Of a DNA stretch of 64,000 bases, positions 36,059-45,367 are shown piece by piece. The first letter of the stretch is position 1. Every line of letters begins with the position of its first letter. The stretch comes from Thermovirga sp. GTDB lineage: Bacteria > Synergistota > Synergistia > Synergistales > Thermovirgaceae. The notes beneath the pieces are model-generated. The model did not search any database and was not told the DNA's origin. It worked only from the letters and a program-made list of their open reading frames with translations. The translations under genes and the position numbers were made by a program. The stretch is from the NCBI RefSeq assembly GCF_017656375.1, contig NZ_JACDOB010000002.1, positions 1 to 64,000 on the forward strand, in the 5' to 3' direction.

Positions 36059-36838
36059 CTACACCTCTTCGAGCCTATTAGCGTTTTGTTCATAGATAAA
36101 ACGAAGGCCTTCCAAAGTTAACCACGGGTCTACATATTGAATTTTCCCTGAGAGAGAAGCTATTTTCTGTGCGTCCCCTCCAGTTGCTATGACTGTAAGT
36201 TCTCCTCCTAGTTCACCCTCTATTTTCTCTACAAGATGATCTACTAGCCCCGCAAAGCCGTATAAAATTCCAGACTGAATAGACTCCATAGTGTTTTTAC
36301 CTATTACAGTTTCAGGAACATCAAAGGATACTTTAGGCAGCTTTGCTGTCTTTCCAAAAAGAGCCTCTACGCTAGTAGCAAGCCCCGGTGCGATAATTCC
36401 TCCTAAATACTCCCTATCCTTTGAGACTACATCCAACGTTATGGCCGTTCCAAAGTCTACTATAATCATAGGTGCATGATATTTTTTTATACCTGCCACG
36501 GCGTTAACAAGTCTATCCGCACCAACTTCCGTTGGGTTTTTATAAGCAATTCTTATACCTAAATTCAGATTACTACTTACCTTAAGACAGTCCACATTCA
36601 AATATTGCTTTATCCCACAAGCCCACGGATAATCTAACGGAGGGACAACGCTGCTCATTACGGCTCCCTTTATTTGACTTGTAGAAATCCTTCCAACCTT
36701 AAGAAGGTTCAAAAGGTACACCCCTATCTCGTCTGCTGTCCTATTGTGGGATCTCAACCTCCAATGACATATAAGCTCCTCTTCCTTAAACACTCCGACC
36801 ACTGTATGAGTGTTGCCTATATCCACCACCAACAGCAT
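36059..36838 (-). CDS. coaX: Type III pantothenate kinase
   Basis: CoaX phosphorylates pantothenate, linking to panB and panC elsewhere in the window. The 259-residue ASKHA-fold protein starts L-L-V-V-D-I-G-N-T-H-T-V-V-G and has G-A-D-R-L-V-N-A-V-A, I-I-V-D-F-G-T-A-I-T, G-G-I-I-A-P-G, and A-T-G-G-D-A. Start ATG at 36838 follows AAGGA; an upstream in-frame start at 36856 is less likely. Confidence 0.96.
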   Translation of the reverse strand: MLLVVDIGNTHTVVGVFKEEELICHWRLRSHNRTADEIGVYLLNLLKVGRISTSQIKGAVMSSVVPPLDYPWACGIKQYLNVDCLKVSSNLNLGIRIAYKNPTEVGADRLVNAVAGIKKYHAPMIIVDFGTAITLDVVSKDREYLGGIIAPGLATSVEALFGKTAKLPKVSFDVPETVIGKNTMESIQSGILYGFAGLVDHLVEKIEGELGGELTVIATGGDAQKIASLSGKIQYVDPWLTLEGLRFIYEQNANRLEEV

Positions 36839-36859
36839 AAAAATCATTCCTTCCATAAG

Positions 36860-38374
36860 CTATGGTAAAACAACACCAAGAAAGACTACAAAAATAGCAG
36901 CACATGCAGCAAGTAAAACCGATAATAACCAATTTCCCCATACATTTTTATATACAGAATACATTATCATCAACACTACGATCGGAAAAGGGAAAAAGCT
37001 TACCCCTATTTTAATAGGCAATAGAGAAACCATCATATCTGCTAAATTATGCCAAAGCGCCAAGACAAACTCCACTGGCAATACAACAATGTAGCTCCAG
37101 TTCGCTGTTCCACTAAAGACGGTAGGCAAAATAGCCAAAAAAGACCCTACAGGTAAAAGAACGCTAAAAAATGGAATAGCGAACATGTTTATTATAATAC
37201 CCACCAAAGGGACCTCGCCAAAAGCTCTTGAAACAACAGCCCCTGTAGTGAACCAAATAGCTGGCAAAGCGGCCAATTTCCTCCAGCTATTTTTATTTAT
37301 CCCTAGAACACTCAAAGTAAGAACAGACAAAACAGAAAGCCTAAACCCCAGATCCCAGAACCAAAGCGGTTTGATTAACAACAATATAATTGAAGCTACA
37401 CAGACCGTATTCAAGAGTTTAGGAGGCCTCCCTACCACCCTGGCTAAAAGAAAAATTTGAAACATTATGGCCGCCCTTATAGCACTAACTTGCGCTCCAG
37501 AAGCCAGCACATAGAGCCAAAGAAGAAAAGATTGTATCCATATATTTTTCTTTATAAAGCACGACACCAAAAGCACAACTAGGCCAACATGGAACCCTGA
37601 AATAGCCAATATATGAGAAGTGCCCCATCTGCTATGAGCCTTTTGCAACTCGGGGTCCCTCACGCCCAGCCATGCTGCCAAAAGATATCCCCTCGTCAAG
37701 GGAGGTAAAGATAATAAGATCCTTTCCTTAAGAGTCCTGCGCCATCTAGCCAAAGAAAACCTGCTCACGCCATCCAACTCAACATTCTCAGGAACTAGAA
37801 TTTTCTTTACTCCTCGCACCTTCCAATACAGGCCCTCATTGAAGCCTTCTTGAAAGTCATACTCAAGCGGCTTGGCTTTACCCGAAAACTTAGCTATATC
37901 GCCTTCTCTAAAAGTGCTAATAGCTGGAAGTTTCATCAAATACTTTTCTCCACCCATTCCGCCAACCACCACCGCTCGACGCCCTCCCCATGCTCTTTCT
38001 AGCAGCACGATCCCTCTTCCTGCGACGTCATGCGATCTTTTCTCTTCCCTTCGATCAAACTCTAATCTCGCACATAAGGAAAAGGCAATAAACAAGAACA
38101 CCATACTAAATAGAACCGAAAATGAGATGAATCGAGGAAAAGTCTTTTTAGTATTCGAAAGCACGATAAACCAAAAAACAAAAAAAGCTGAGGCACAGCT
38201 TACCCATATAGGTAGCCTTTTACCGTAAAGATACAAGGCTACCCAAAGCCCTACAGCTACAGGGAATCCAGGAGCAAAAGACAGTATGCTTATGGCATTA
38301 CCACTACGTGCTCCTTTATTCTTTCCAACTTCTTGGGACCAATCCCCTTTACAGAAAGAAGATCTTCCACACAT
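36860..38374 (-). CDS. comEC: ComEC/Rec2-family DNA uptake channel
   Basis: ComEC carries single-stranded DNA through the inner membrane during competence. The protein (up to 504 residues) has many membrane segments and the ComEC core with S-H-I-L-A-I-S-G-F-H-V-G and S-A-I-R-A-A-I-M. It ends after the membrane core, so the C-terminal metallo-beta-lactamase domain found in many ComEC proteins is missing. The frame begins inside comEA (about 85 bases overlap); no better start with a ribosome-binding site is visible, and the true start may be further downstream. Confidence 0.88.
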   Translation of the reverse strand: MCGRSSFCKGDWSQEVGKNKGARSGNAISILSFAPGFPVAVGLWVALYLYGKRLPIWVSCASAFFVFWFIVLSNTKKTFPRFISFSVLFSMVFLFIAFSLCARLEFDRREEKRSHDVAGRGIVLLERAWGGRRAVVVGGMGGEKYLMKLPAISTFREGDIAKFSGKAKPLEYDFQEGFNEGLYWKVRGVKKILVPENVELDGVSRFSLARWRRTLKERILLSLPPLTRGYLLAAWLGVRDPELQKAHSRWGTSHILAISGFHVGLVVLLVSCFIKKNIWIQSFLLWLYVLASGAQVSAIRAAIMFQIFLLARVVGRPPKLLNTVCVASIILLLIKPLWFWDLGFRLSVLSVLTLSVLGINKNSWRKLAALPAIWFTTGAVVSRAFGEVPLVGIIINMFAIPFFSVLLPVGSFLAILPTVFSGTANWSYIVVLPVEFVLALWHNLADMMVSLLPIKIGVSFFPFPIVVLMIMYSVYKNVWGNWLLSVLLAACAAIFVVFLGVVLP

Positions 38375-39015
38375 TTGAAAGGCCCATTACTACTTCTATA
38401 TCTAACTATTGCCTCAGCTGTTTTGGGACCTACGCCAGGCAGAGATTCCAACTCCTGCAAAGTTGCCTTATTGATATCTATTTTTCCTTCCGTATGCCCA
38501 ACAACTTGGTTATTTAGCTCAATAAAAGTGCCAGAATCATAGCCCCCAGATATAGTTTGTCCCTCAGAAATAGCCTTATCTCCCTTTCTTGGTACATGCA
38601 AGTGAGCACCATCAAATAAAGGAGCTGCCATATTAAAGGCTTCGCTATCTGCTTCTTCCGTCAGCCCTCCAGCTTTCTCTACCAGTTCATATACCCTTGC
38701 TTTTTGATGAATTTTATAAACTCCAGGGTACCTAACCGCCCCCGTAACATAAACTACCCAAAGTTCTAATTCTTTATTCTCTACCTTTGGTTCTGAATAA
38801 GAATCTTCATGCAAGGTAACCTGTGCAACGTCTGGAGATTTATCATCATAAAGGTTAAGGGCAGGACCTGCTACGTTTTTAGGTTCCTCCTTAACCCAAG
38901 AACCGGCAAATAAAGCTATCATACCTGCCGCCAACAAAAAACATAAGAATCCTCCTAGCAACAGGAGCAAGGCTTTCCATCTACTGAACTTACTTCCTAA
39001 CTGCATATCAGCCAC
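38290..39015 (-). CDS. comEA: ComEA-like DNA-binding competence protein
   Basis: This 241-residue protein has an N-terminal membrane anchor (about 15-37), an SLBB domain (G-V-Y-K-I-H-Q-K-A ... A-G-G-L-T) and two C-terminal helix-hairpin-helix motifs (L-P-G-V-G-P-K-T-A-E-A-I and V-K-G-I-G-P-K-K-L-E). It binds incoming DNA outside the inner membrane and passes it to ComEC, encoded directly downstream. Confidence 0.93.
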   Translation of the reverse strand: MADMQLGSKFSRWKALLLLLGGFLCFLLAAGMIALFAGSWVKEEPKNVAGPALNLYDDKSPDVAQVTLHEDSYSEPKVENKELELWVVYVTGAVRYPGVYKIHQKARVYELVEKAGGLTEEADSEAFNMAAPLFDGAHLHVPRKGDKAISEGQTISGGYDSGTFIELNNQVVGHTEGKIDINKATLQELESLPGVGPKTAEAIVRYRSSNGPFKCVEDLLSVKGIGPKKLERIKEHVVVMP

Positions 39016-39018
39016 CCT

Positions 39019-40344
39019 CTAATTGAGAATTTTCTCCAGCCTGCCACGAAGGCACCAATGTTCTGCTCCAGTTATAGTTACTTCAACAAAGTTACCGAGA
39101 AGCTCCGGTGTGCCCTTGACTAAAACCACCTTATCTGTAGGTGTACGGCCTTGTAAAAGTCCCTCCCCCTTAGGTGGAAGGCTATCGAGTAACACTCGGT
39201 ATCTTTTACCCTTCAAACTCAAGTTGATCTCGTAAGATATTTGATTTTGCAATTCATTGGCCATGTTAAGTCTTTTATATTTTTCCTCCTCTGATAGCTG
39301 ATCTTTCATCTTAGCACCAATGGTTCCCTCTCTGGGCGAGTATGCTGCCGTATGCACCAAGTCAAACCTGAAGTGCCTAAGTGCATCCAATGATGCCTGA
39401 AAGTCCTCCTCCGTTTCCCCAGGAAACCCCACAATTAAATCACTGGTTATAGCAACATCTTCTAATTTACTTCTTATCGCCTCAATAATCTTCGCATACT
39501 GCTCTACGTTATATCCTCTATTCATTAAAGAGAGAATCCTGTCACTTCCGGATTGAATTGGCAAATTTATGGCTGGGCAGATCTTGGGATTTTCTGCCAT
39601 GACATCAATTATGTCTTCTGTAAAATCCTTGGGATGAGAGGTTAAAAACCTCACCAAATCCACTCGCTTATCTGAGGCTACATCTTTTAACAAGTTTGAG
39701 AATCTATATCCATCTTTAAAATCCGTTCCATAAGAATTGACATTCTGTCCAAGAAGAATTATTTCTCTAACTCCATCGGACACCAGCAAATCTATTTCTT
39801 TGAAAATTTCTTCTGGAGCCCTGGAACGAAAACGGCCCCTTGTATAGGGCACTATACAGTATGTGCAGAAATTATCACAGCCATGAGCAATAGTTATATA
39901 GGCTCTCCAAGGGTTCTCCCGCCTCAATGGAGGACAATCAAGGTCCGCAAGTTCTTTGGGATCATCTAAGATCAACACACGTTCTTTATCTTTTAAAATT
40001 CTAGAAATTTCTGATGGTACTCTACCAAGATTTCTGGGGCCTGCCACCAAACAAACACTCTTGAATCTATCCATAAACTTACTGCCCAATCTCTGAGCCA
40101 TGCACCCTACGACAGCTATCAGGGGCTTACCTTTCCCTCTCCACCTAGCATCCAGCCTTCCTATCTCACTCCACACCTTCTGTTCCGCTTTTTCTCTAAT
40201 GCTACACGTGACAAACATTACTAAATCAGGCTTATCTTCTACCGAAACCTCACAAAAACCTTCTTTGGCCATAGCTGTCCTTAACCTCTCAGCATCATAA
40301 ACATTCATCTGACAGCCATATACTTTTATCGCATAACTCTTCAA
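39019..40344 (-). CDS. miaB: tRNA-2-methylthio-N6-isopentenyladenosine synthase MiaB
   Basis: This radical-SAM methylthiotransferase acts on A37 of tRNAs. The 441-residue protein has the UPF0004 domain (Y-G-C-Q-M-N-V-Y-D-A-E, then V-T-C-S-I-R-E-K-A, G-C-M-A-Q), the radical-SAM C-D-N-F-C-T-Y-C-I-V-P, and a C-terminal TRAM domain. TTG start at 40344 follows GGAGG by 8 bases. It heads the long minus-strand run to gatB. Confidence 0.95.
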   Translation of the reverse strand: MKSYAIKVYGCQMNVYDAERLRTAMAKEGFCEVSVEDKPDLVMFVTCSIREKAEQKVWSEIGRLDARWRGKGKPLIAVVGCMAQRLGSKFMDRFKSVCLVAGPRNLGRVPSEISRILKDKERVLILDDPKELADLDCPPLRRENPWRAYITIAHGCDNFCTYCIVPYTRGRFRSRAPEEIFKEIDLLVSDGVREIILLGQNVNSYGTDFKDGYRFSNLLKDVASDKRVDLVRFLTSHPKDFTEDIIDVMAENPKICPAINLPIQSGSDRILSLMNRGYNVEQYAKIIEAIRSKLEDVAITSDLIVGFPGETEEDFQASLDALRHFRFDLVHTAAYSPREGTIGAKMKDQLSEEEKYKRLNMANELQNQISYEINLSLKGKRYRVLLDSLPPKGEGLLQGRTPTDKVVLVKGTPELLGNFVEVTITGAEHWCLRGRLEKILN

Positions 40345-40466
40345 TTACAATACCTCCATTATCAACTAAGTTGTTTATCAAAACCAATGGAAATGATACC
40401 ATTTTTATGGTCTTTTTGATTGCTAGGACACTAAATTTTTTAAACACATATAAGGAGGAAGCTTTT

Positions 40467-40964
40467 TTGAAAAGTATCACCTTCAATGGCTTAATTATTT
40501 TTTTCTGGATGTTATTAATAGCAATGTCACCCACCCCTTCTCAAGGATCAGACTCCAAAGAAGTCTTTCCTATATTGCAGGGTTGGAAAATTCAGGACCA
40601 ATTTTACGTGCCTATTAAATCAGCGAAAGGCATAGAAGGCCTCTGGGCTGAAGCAACTTACAAAAAAACACCTATTCCCCCAATGAAAGTGGTGATCATT
40701 GAAGGGAAAAATATAATCTGGAAACAACTTAAAAATACAGCCCCATCTGAGAGTAAAGGGCTTTTTGATGCTGAATCAACATACGAAACAGTTATAATTA
40801 AAGGGAAAAAGGGCATTATGGAAAGTCACCCAATTCTGGGTATTAGCCTTGTACTTCCCATGACGCCCCAAAAAACAATAACCTTCGAAACTAAAGGGTC
40901 GAAAACATTACTCCTTGAATTTGTCCAATCTTTCCTAAAAGAAATAACAAAAGACAAAAAATGA
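40467..40964 (+). CDS. Secreted protein of unknown function
   Basis: I do not recognise this 165-residue protein. A TTG start at 40467 follows an excellent AAGGAGG. The first ~27 residues form a signal peptide (basic K, then F-N-G-L-I-I-F-F-W-M-L-L-I-A-M), with likely cleavage after a polar Q-G-S region; there is no lipobox cysteine. The mature part is small, beta-rich and lysine-rich. It is the only + strand gene between miaB and carB and shares no obvious partner. Confidence 0.75.
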   Translation: MKSITFNGLIIFFWMLLIAMSPTPSQGSDSKEVFPILQGWKIQDQFYVPIKSAKGIEGLWAEATYKKTPIPPMKVVIIEGKNIIWKQLKNTAPSESKGLFDAESTYETVIIKGKKGIMESHPILGISLVLPMTPQKTITFETKGSKTLLLEFVQSFLKEITKDKK

Positions 40965-40973
40965 TTGCAAACA

Positions 40974-43900
40974 TTACTTTTTATACCTAGAGACTATAGA
41001 CATAGCTACAGCTTGCAGTGCTTCTATACTGTTTATACATGGGATTCCTGACTCTATCGCCGCCCTCCTTATCTTGAATCCATCACTCAAGGAACTCATA
41101 TTATTCGAGGGAACGTTAAATACGATGTCCCATTTTTTATTCATTATGTCCTTCAATAATCCTTCCCCCTTGGCTTCTTTCTTGCACGGAATCCCCCATT
41201 TTTCCAAAACTTCTCCAGTTCCCTCAGTCGCGTAAATCTCCCATCCAATGGCACTAAAAGTTCCTGCAGTTGGAGCTATTTGAGACTTATACTCATCGCT
41301 CACCGTTAGCAATATTTTTCCTTTCAGCGGAATATGCCAGCCCGCTCCCTCAAAACCTTCTCTAAGAGCCTCAGACACGGTATCCGAAACACCAAGAGAC
41401 TCTCCTGTAGATTGCATAGCTGGACCTAACCGGTTATCCACACCAGGTAACTTCTCAGTCGAAAAAACGGGCACCTTAACTCCGAAAAGCCCCTTCGCTG
41501 GACATACGCTGCCTCTAATACCATAATCGGAGATTTTACTTCCCAGAGCCACAGAAACGGCTATTTCCACCAATGGAATACCCGACAGCTTTGCGGCTAT
41601 TGGGACAGTCCTGCTGGCTCGTGGGTTAGCTTCTATTACATAGATCTCACCGCCAGAAAGCACAAACTGAATATTTATCAAGCCTCTCACACCCAAAGCT
41701 TTTGCCAGAACCGCCGTTATATCCAAAACCCTATCTTTCTGCCTGGAAGAGAGAGATACATCTGGGAAAATCGCTATAGAATCTCCTGAGTGAATTCCCG
41801 CCGGATCAAGATGCTCGAAAATGCCTGGCACAAAAACTTCATCTCCATCACAAAGGGCATCTACCTCAAATTCTTTACCTGGGATGAACCTATCTATAAG
41901 TACCTTTGCTTTTTTGTCAGTCCCAAGAGCTCTTTTCAATACCTCTTCCAGTTCTCTTTCTCTGGAAACTACCTGCATAGCAAGCCCACCTATGACAAAA
42001 CTAGGCCTGACCATTACTGGGAAACCATTCTCCCTTACCCATGACAGGGCTTCTTCAACAGAAGTTACAGAAATCCCTTTAGGCTGAGGAATATTCAACT
42101 TCTCAAGAAGTCTTGAGAAGCTATCTCTGTCTTCAGCTGTCCTTACTGCTGAAGAGGGCATGCCCAAAAGCTCAATTCCTCTTTTCTCTAATTCTAATCC
42201 CAACTTGAGGGCAGTTTGGCCTCCAAAGCAAGCAAAAACTTTCGAAACGTTTTCCCTATCTAAAACAGGCAGTACATCTTCTACCGTCAATGGTTCAAAA
42301 TAAAGTGCATCAGACATATCGTGATCCGTACTTACGGTTTCAGGATTATTATTGATCATTATTGCCCTGTATCCCAACCTCTTTATAGCCTCTACTGCCT
42401 TAACACAACAATAATCAAATTCAACGCCCTGGCCTATCCTTATAGGTCCTGAACCCAAGACCGCTATGGCCTCATCTTCATCAGCAAAATTTAAGCAATC
42501 ACTTGATCCCAAACAAGTACCATACCAATAGCCAGAAGCAGAGGGAACTTCACCAGCAGTTCCATCCACCTCACGAAAAACCTTAGATATAGAAGACCAA
42601 CTTTCATGATTTTCAAGTTCCTCTACACTTAAACCACAACAATGTGCCACATCTTCCACCGAAAAGCCAAATCTTCGAGCCTTGCTCAAAACCTCCTTGC
42701 TAGGTCCTTTGCTTGAAAGCTCCTTGAAGATATCCGCTACGATTTCAATCTGGCCTATAAAAAATTCATGTATTCCAGATTCTTTTGATATAGCTTCCTT
42801 ACTGTACCCTCGTTTTAAAAGTTCCAGTATCGCCCACAGCCTTCTGTGAGTTGGACGACTAATTTCACTTAATAATTTTCCCTCGTTCATTGAAAGCACT
42901 TCATGGTTATGGATGTCATAAGGCAAATCCAGAGATCTTATGGCCTTCAGTAGGGCTTCAATAAATGTAACCCCAATCGCCATAACCTCACCTGTAGATT
43001 TCATTCTGGTCCCAATAAAGGGGTCGGCCTCAGGAAACTTCTCAAAAGGCCATCTTGGATACTTTACCACTACATAATCTAAAGCAGGTTCAGCCAGGGC
43101 ACTACCAACTCCCGTCACGGGATTAGGCATGTCAGTCAAACTTATACCTAAAGCTATCTTAGCTGCCATCCTCGCTATGGGATAACCTGTCGCCTTGCTA
43201 GCTAAAGCGCTGGACCTACTTGCCCTTGGGTTTACCTCTATCACCACATATTCCTCTAAAGACGGAGAAACAGCAAATTGAACGTTACAAGCCCCTCTCA
43301 CATCAAGAGCATCAACTATCCTGAAAGCAGCCAAACGAAGTCGCTGCCAAAAGTCATCAGGTAAAGTAAGAACAGGCGCCACAACCACACTATCTCCAGT
43401 GTGAACCCCCATAGGATCTAAATTTTCCATTCCACAAACACAGAGCTTGTTCCCAAAGCTATCCCTTACTATCTCGAGCTCAATTTCTCTCCAATTTTTA
43501 AGATATCTCTCAACTAAGACTCTTTTAACTGGGGAAGCTCGCAACCCTTCCTCAGTTATCTTGCGAAGCTCGCAAACATCAAAAGCCACTCCGCCTCCTG
43601 TGCCACCAAGAGTAAAATCTGGCCGCACTATGAAGGGGAGAGCCTCACAAGTGGCAAAATCCAAGGCTTCTTGAGGTGTAGAAACGTAAATACTGTTGAC
43701 TACTGGCTCACCTATAGATTTCATCAAATCACGGAAAACATTTCTACCTTCAGCCTTTTTAACTGAATCAGCTGACGTTCCTAAGATAGAAACTCCATAT
43801 TTTTCCCAAAAACCTTTTTCTTCCAAATCAACTAGAAGGTTTAACGCTGTTTGTCCCCCGAGAGTAGCTATCACTCCATCAGGCTTATGAGTTTTGACGA

Positions 43901-44132
43901 TATCCTCCACTACTTCCGCAATAATTGGCCTTATATAGACCACATCAGCCACACTAATATCTGTCTGAATGGTTGCTGGATTGCTATTCAACAATATAAC
44001 CTTATGGCCTTCTTCTTTAACTGCCCGACAAGCCTGGCTACCTGAATAATCGAACTCTGCAGCCTGACCCACCCTTATGGGGCCTGAACCAATGATTAGA
44101 ACACTACGCTTCTTGGAGCTTCCTTTTGTCAT
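40974..44132 (-). CDS. carB: Carbamoyl-phosphate synthase large subunit
   Basis: CarB makes carbamoyl phosphate from bicarbonate, ATP and the ammonia delivered by CarA, for pyrimidines and arginine. The ~1050-residue protein has two ATP-grasp halves (I-G-S-G-P-I-R-V-G-Q and L-G-S-G-P-I-R-I-G-Q) and a C-terminal regulatory domain (K-I-L-L-T-V-S-D). The ATG at 44132 (or 44135) overlaps the carA stop, behind AAAGGGG. Confidence 0.97.
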   Translation of the reverse strand: MTKGSSKKRSVLIIGSGPIRVGQAAEFDYSGSQACRAVKEEGHKVILLNSNPATIQTDISVADVVYIRPIIAEVVEDIVKTHKPDGVIATLGGQTALNLLVDLEEKGFWEKYGVSILGTSADSVKKAEGRNVFRDLMKSIGEPVVNSIYVSTPQEALDFATCEALPFIVRPDFTLGGTGGGVAFDVCELRKITEEGLRASPVKRVLVERYLKNWREIELEIVRDSFGNKLCVCGMENLDPMGVHTGDSVVVAPVLTLPDDFWQRLRLAAFRIVDALDVRGACNVQFAVSPSLEEYVVIEVNPRASRSSALASKATGYPIARMAAKIALGISLTDMPNPVTGVGSALAEPALDYVVVKYPRWPFEKFPEADPFIGTRMKSTGEVMAIGVTFIEALLKAIRSLDLPYDIHNHEVLSMNEGKLLSEISRPTHRRLWAILELLKRGYSKEAISKESGIHEFFIGQIEIVADIFKELSSKGPSKEVLSKARRFGFSVEDVAHCCGLSVEELENHESWSSISKVFREVDGTAGEVPSASGYWYGTCLGSSDCLNFADEDEAIAVLGSGPIRIGQGVEFDYCCVKAVEAIKRLGYRAIMINNNPETVSTDHDMSDALYFEPLTVEDVLPVLDRENVSKVFACFGGQTALKLGLELEKRGIELLGMPSSAVRTAEDRDSFSRLLEKLNIPQPKGISVTSVEEALSWVRENGFPVMVRPSFVIGGLAMQVVSRERELEEVLKRALGTDKKAKVLIDRFIPGKEFEVDALCDGDEVFVPGIFEHLDPAGIHSGDSIAIFPDVSLSSRQKDRVLDITAVLAKALGVRGLINIQFVLSGGEIYVIEANPRASRTVPIAAKLSGIPLVEIAVSVALGSKISDYGIRGSVCPAKGLFGVKVPVFSTEKLPGVDNRLGPAMQSTGESLGVSDTVSEALREGFEGAGWHIPLKGKILLTVSDEYKSQIAPTAGTFSAIGWEIYATEGTGEVLEKWGIPCKKEAKGEGLLKDIMNKKWDIVFNVPSNNMSSLSDGFKIRRAAIESGIPCINSIEALQAVAMSIVSRYKK

Positions 44133-45163
44133 CATAAAACCCCTTTCGTAGAAGCCACGAAATTGTCGAAGAAACACTCGTAATCTAAAGGGCCAGGGCT
44201 TCCTTCCGGATGAAACTGAACTCCCCATATAGGCAACCTTTCATGCATAATGCCTTCCACACTACCATCACCTAGATTTACATGAGTTACAATCATCCCT
44301 GTCCCCCTTAATGAAGATTCAACTACTGCATATCCGTGATTTTGGCTCGTAACAAGTCCTTTGCCTGAAATGAGATCTTTGACAGCATGGTTAGCGCCTC
44401 TATGCCCATATTTAAGCTTTTCTGTCATACCGCCAACTGCTAGTGCCAATATCTGCATGCCAAGACAAATACCAGCTATTGGCTTTTGCCCAATTAAATC
44501 ACCAACTGTCTTTATTTCCGCCTCCAACAAAGACGGATCTCCCGGCCCATTGCTCAACAATATGCCGTCAGGATCCTCTCTTAGAATTTCTTCTGCCTCA
44601 GTGTTATGGGGAAAAATAATCACAGTACAATCTCTTTTTTGCAATTCTCTAACTATGTTTCTCTTTACCCCATAATCTACTAAAGCGATCTTAGGGCCTC
44701 TTTTCCCTTCCAGCCTTATAACTTCTTTAGTTGAAACTGTTTTCACCGGGTGTTCCTCTTGGGAGAGGGGAATCTCTTTCCTTTTATCCAAACACATGGC
44801 TCCTCTTAGGCAGCCACGCTCTCTCAAATGTATGACTAACCTTCGTGTGTCCACAAATTTCATCCATCCTACGCCATTTTCTATAAGCCATTCAGAAAAA
44901 GAAGGCCCCTCAAAAGCACCTTTTTCCATGCTCGTTACTACAACTCCACTTGCCCAAGGCTTATTACTTTCAAGGCGCTCAGGGTCAACGCCGTAATTCC
45001 CTATCATAGGAAACGCAAAGACTACTATCTGTCCTGCAAAAGACGGGTCAGACACTGCCTGGGGGTAGCCTACAGGAGTTGTATCAAAAACCACTTCTCC
45101 TTTTACCTCTATGCCCGGGCCAAAACCTTCCCAACACGAACCGTCCTCAAGAACAAGATACAT
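44132..45163 (-). CDS. carA: Carbamoyl-phosphate synthase small subunit
   Basis: This is the glutamine amidotransferase subunit. It starts M-Y-L-V-L-E-D-G-S-C-W-E-G; the class I GATase motif I-A-G-I-C-L-G-M-Q has the catalytic Cys, with the His-Glu pair in Q-F-H-P-E-G. A TTG six codons upstream (45181) is an alternative start behind GGGGGTG. It overlaps carB by one base. Confidence 0.97.
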   Translation of the reverse strand: MYLVLEDGSCWEGFGPGIEVKGEVVFDTTPVGYPQAVSDPSFAGQIVVFAFPMIGNYGVDPERLESNKPWASGVVVTSMEKGAFEGPSFSEWLIENGVGWMKFVDTRRLVIHLRERGCLRGAMCLDKRKEIPLSQEEHPVKTVSTKEVIRLEGKRGPKIALVDYGVKRNIVRELQKRDCTVIIFPHNTEAEEILREDPDGILLSNGPGDPSLLEAEIKTVGDLIGQKPIAGICLGMQILALAVGGMTEKLKYGHRGANHAVKDLISGKGLVTSQNHGYAVVESSLRGTGMIVTHVNLGDGSVEGIMHERLPIWGVQFHPEGSPGPLDYECFFDNFVASTKGVL

Positions 45164-45252
45164 AGGTTGCAGCTCACCCAAAAAAACACCCCCATAATAA
45201 AACCTAGTTTATGTAAATAAAAATAAGTACCAAAAGTTTACAATTCTAGATG

Positions 45253-45280
45253 ATTATATTTGTTTCTACTCTCTTGTCAA
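45253..45280 (-). promoter_or_regulatory. Near-consensus promoter of carAB
   Basis: Minus-strand TTGACA (45280-45275) and TATAAT (45258-45253), spacer 16. Confidence 0.85.
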
Positions 45281-45286
45281 GCTGCC

Positions 45287-45315
45287 TTGTTGCAAGAACA
45301 CGATTGTGTTATAAA
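45287..45315 (+). promoter_or_regulatory. Promoter of galE
   Basis: TTGTTG (45287-45292) and TATAAA (45310-45315), spacer 17, about 53 bases before the galE start and divergent from the carA promoter. Confidence 0.65.
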
Positions 45316-45367
45316 ATGCACTAGTTTCTCTTAAAATTAAGTTGCTTACTCATAGGAGGCGGGGATT

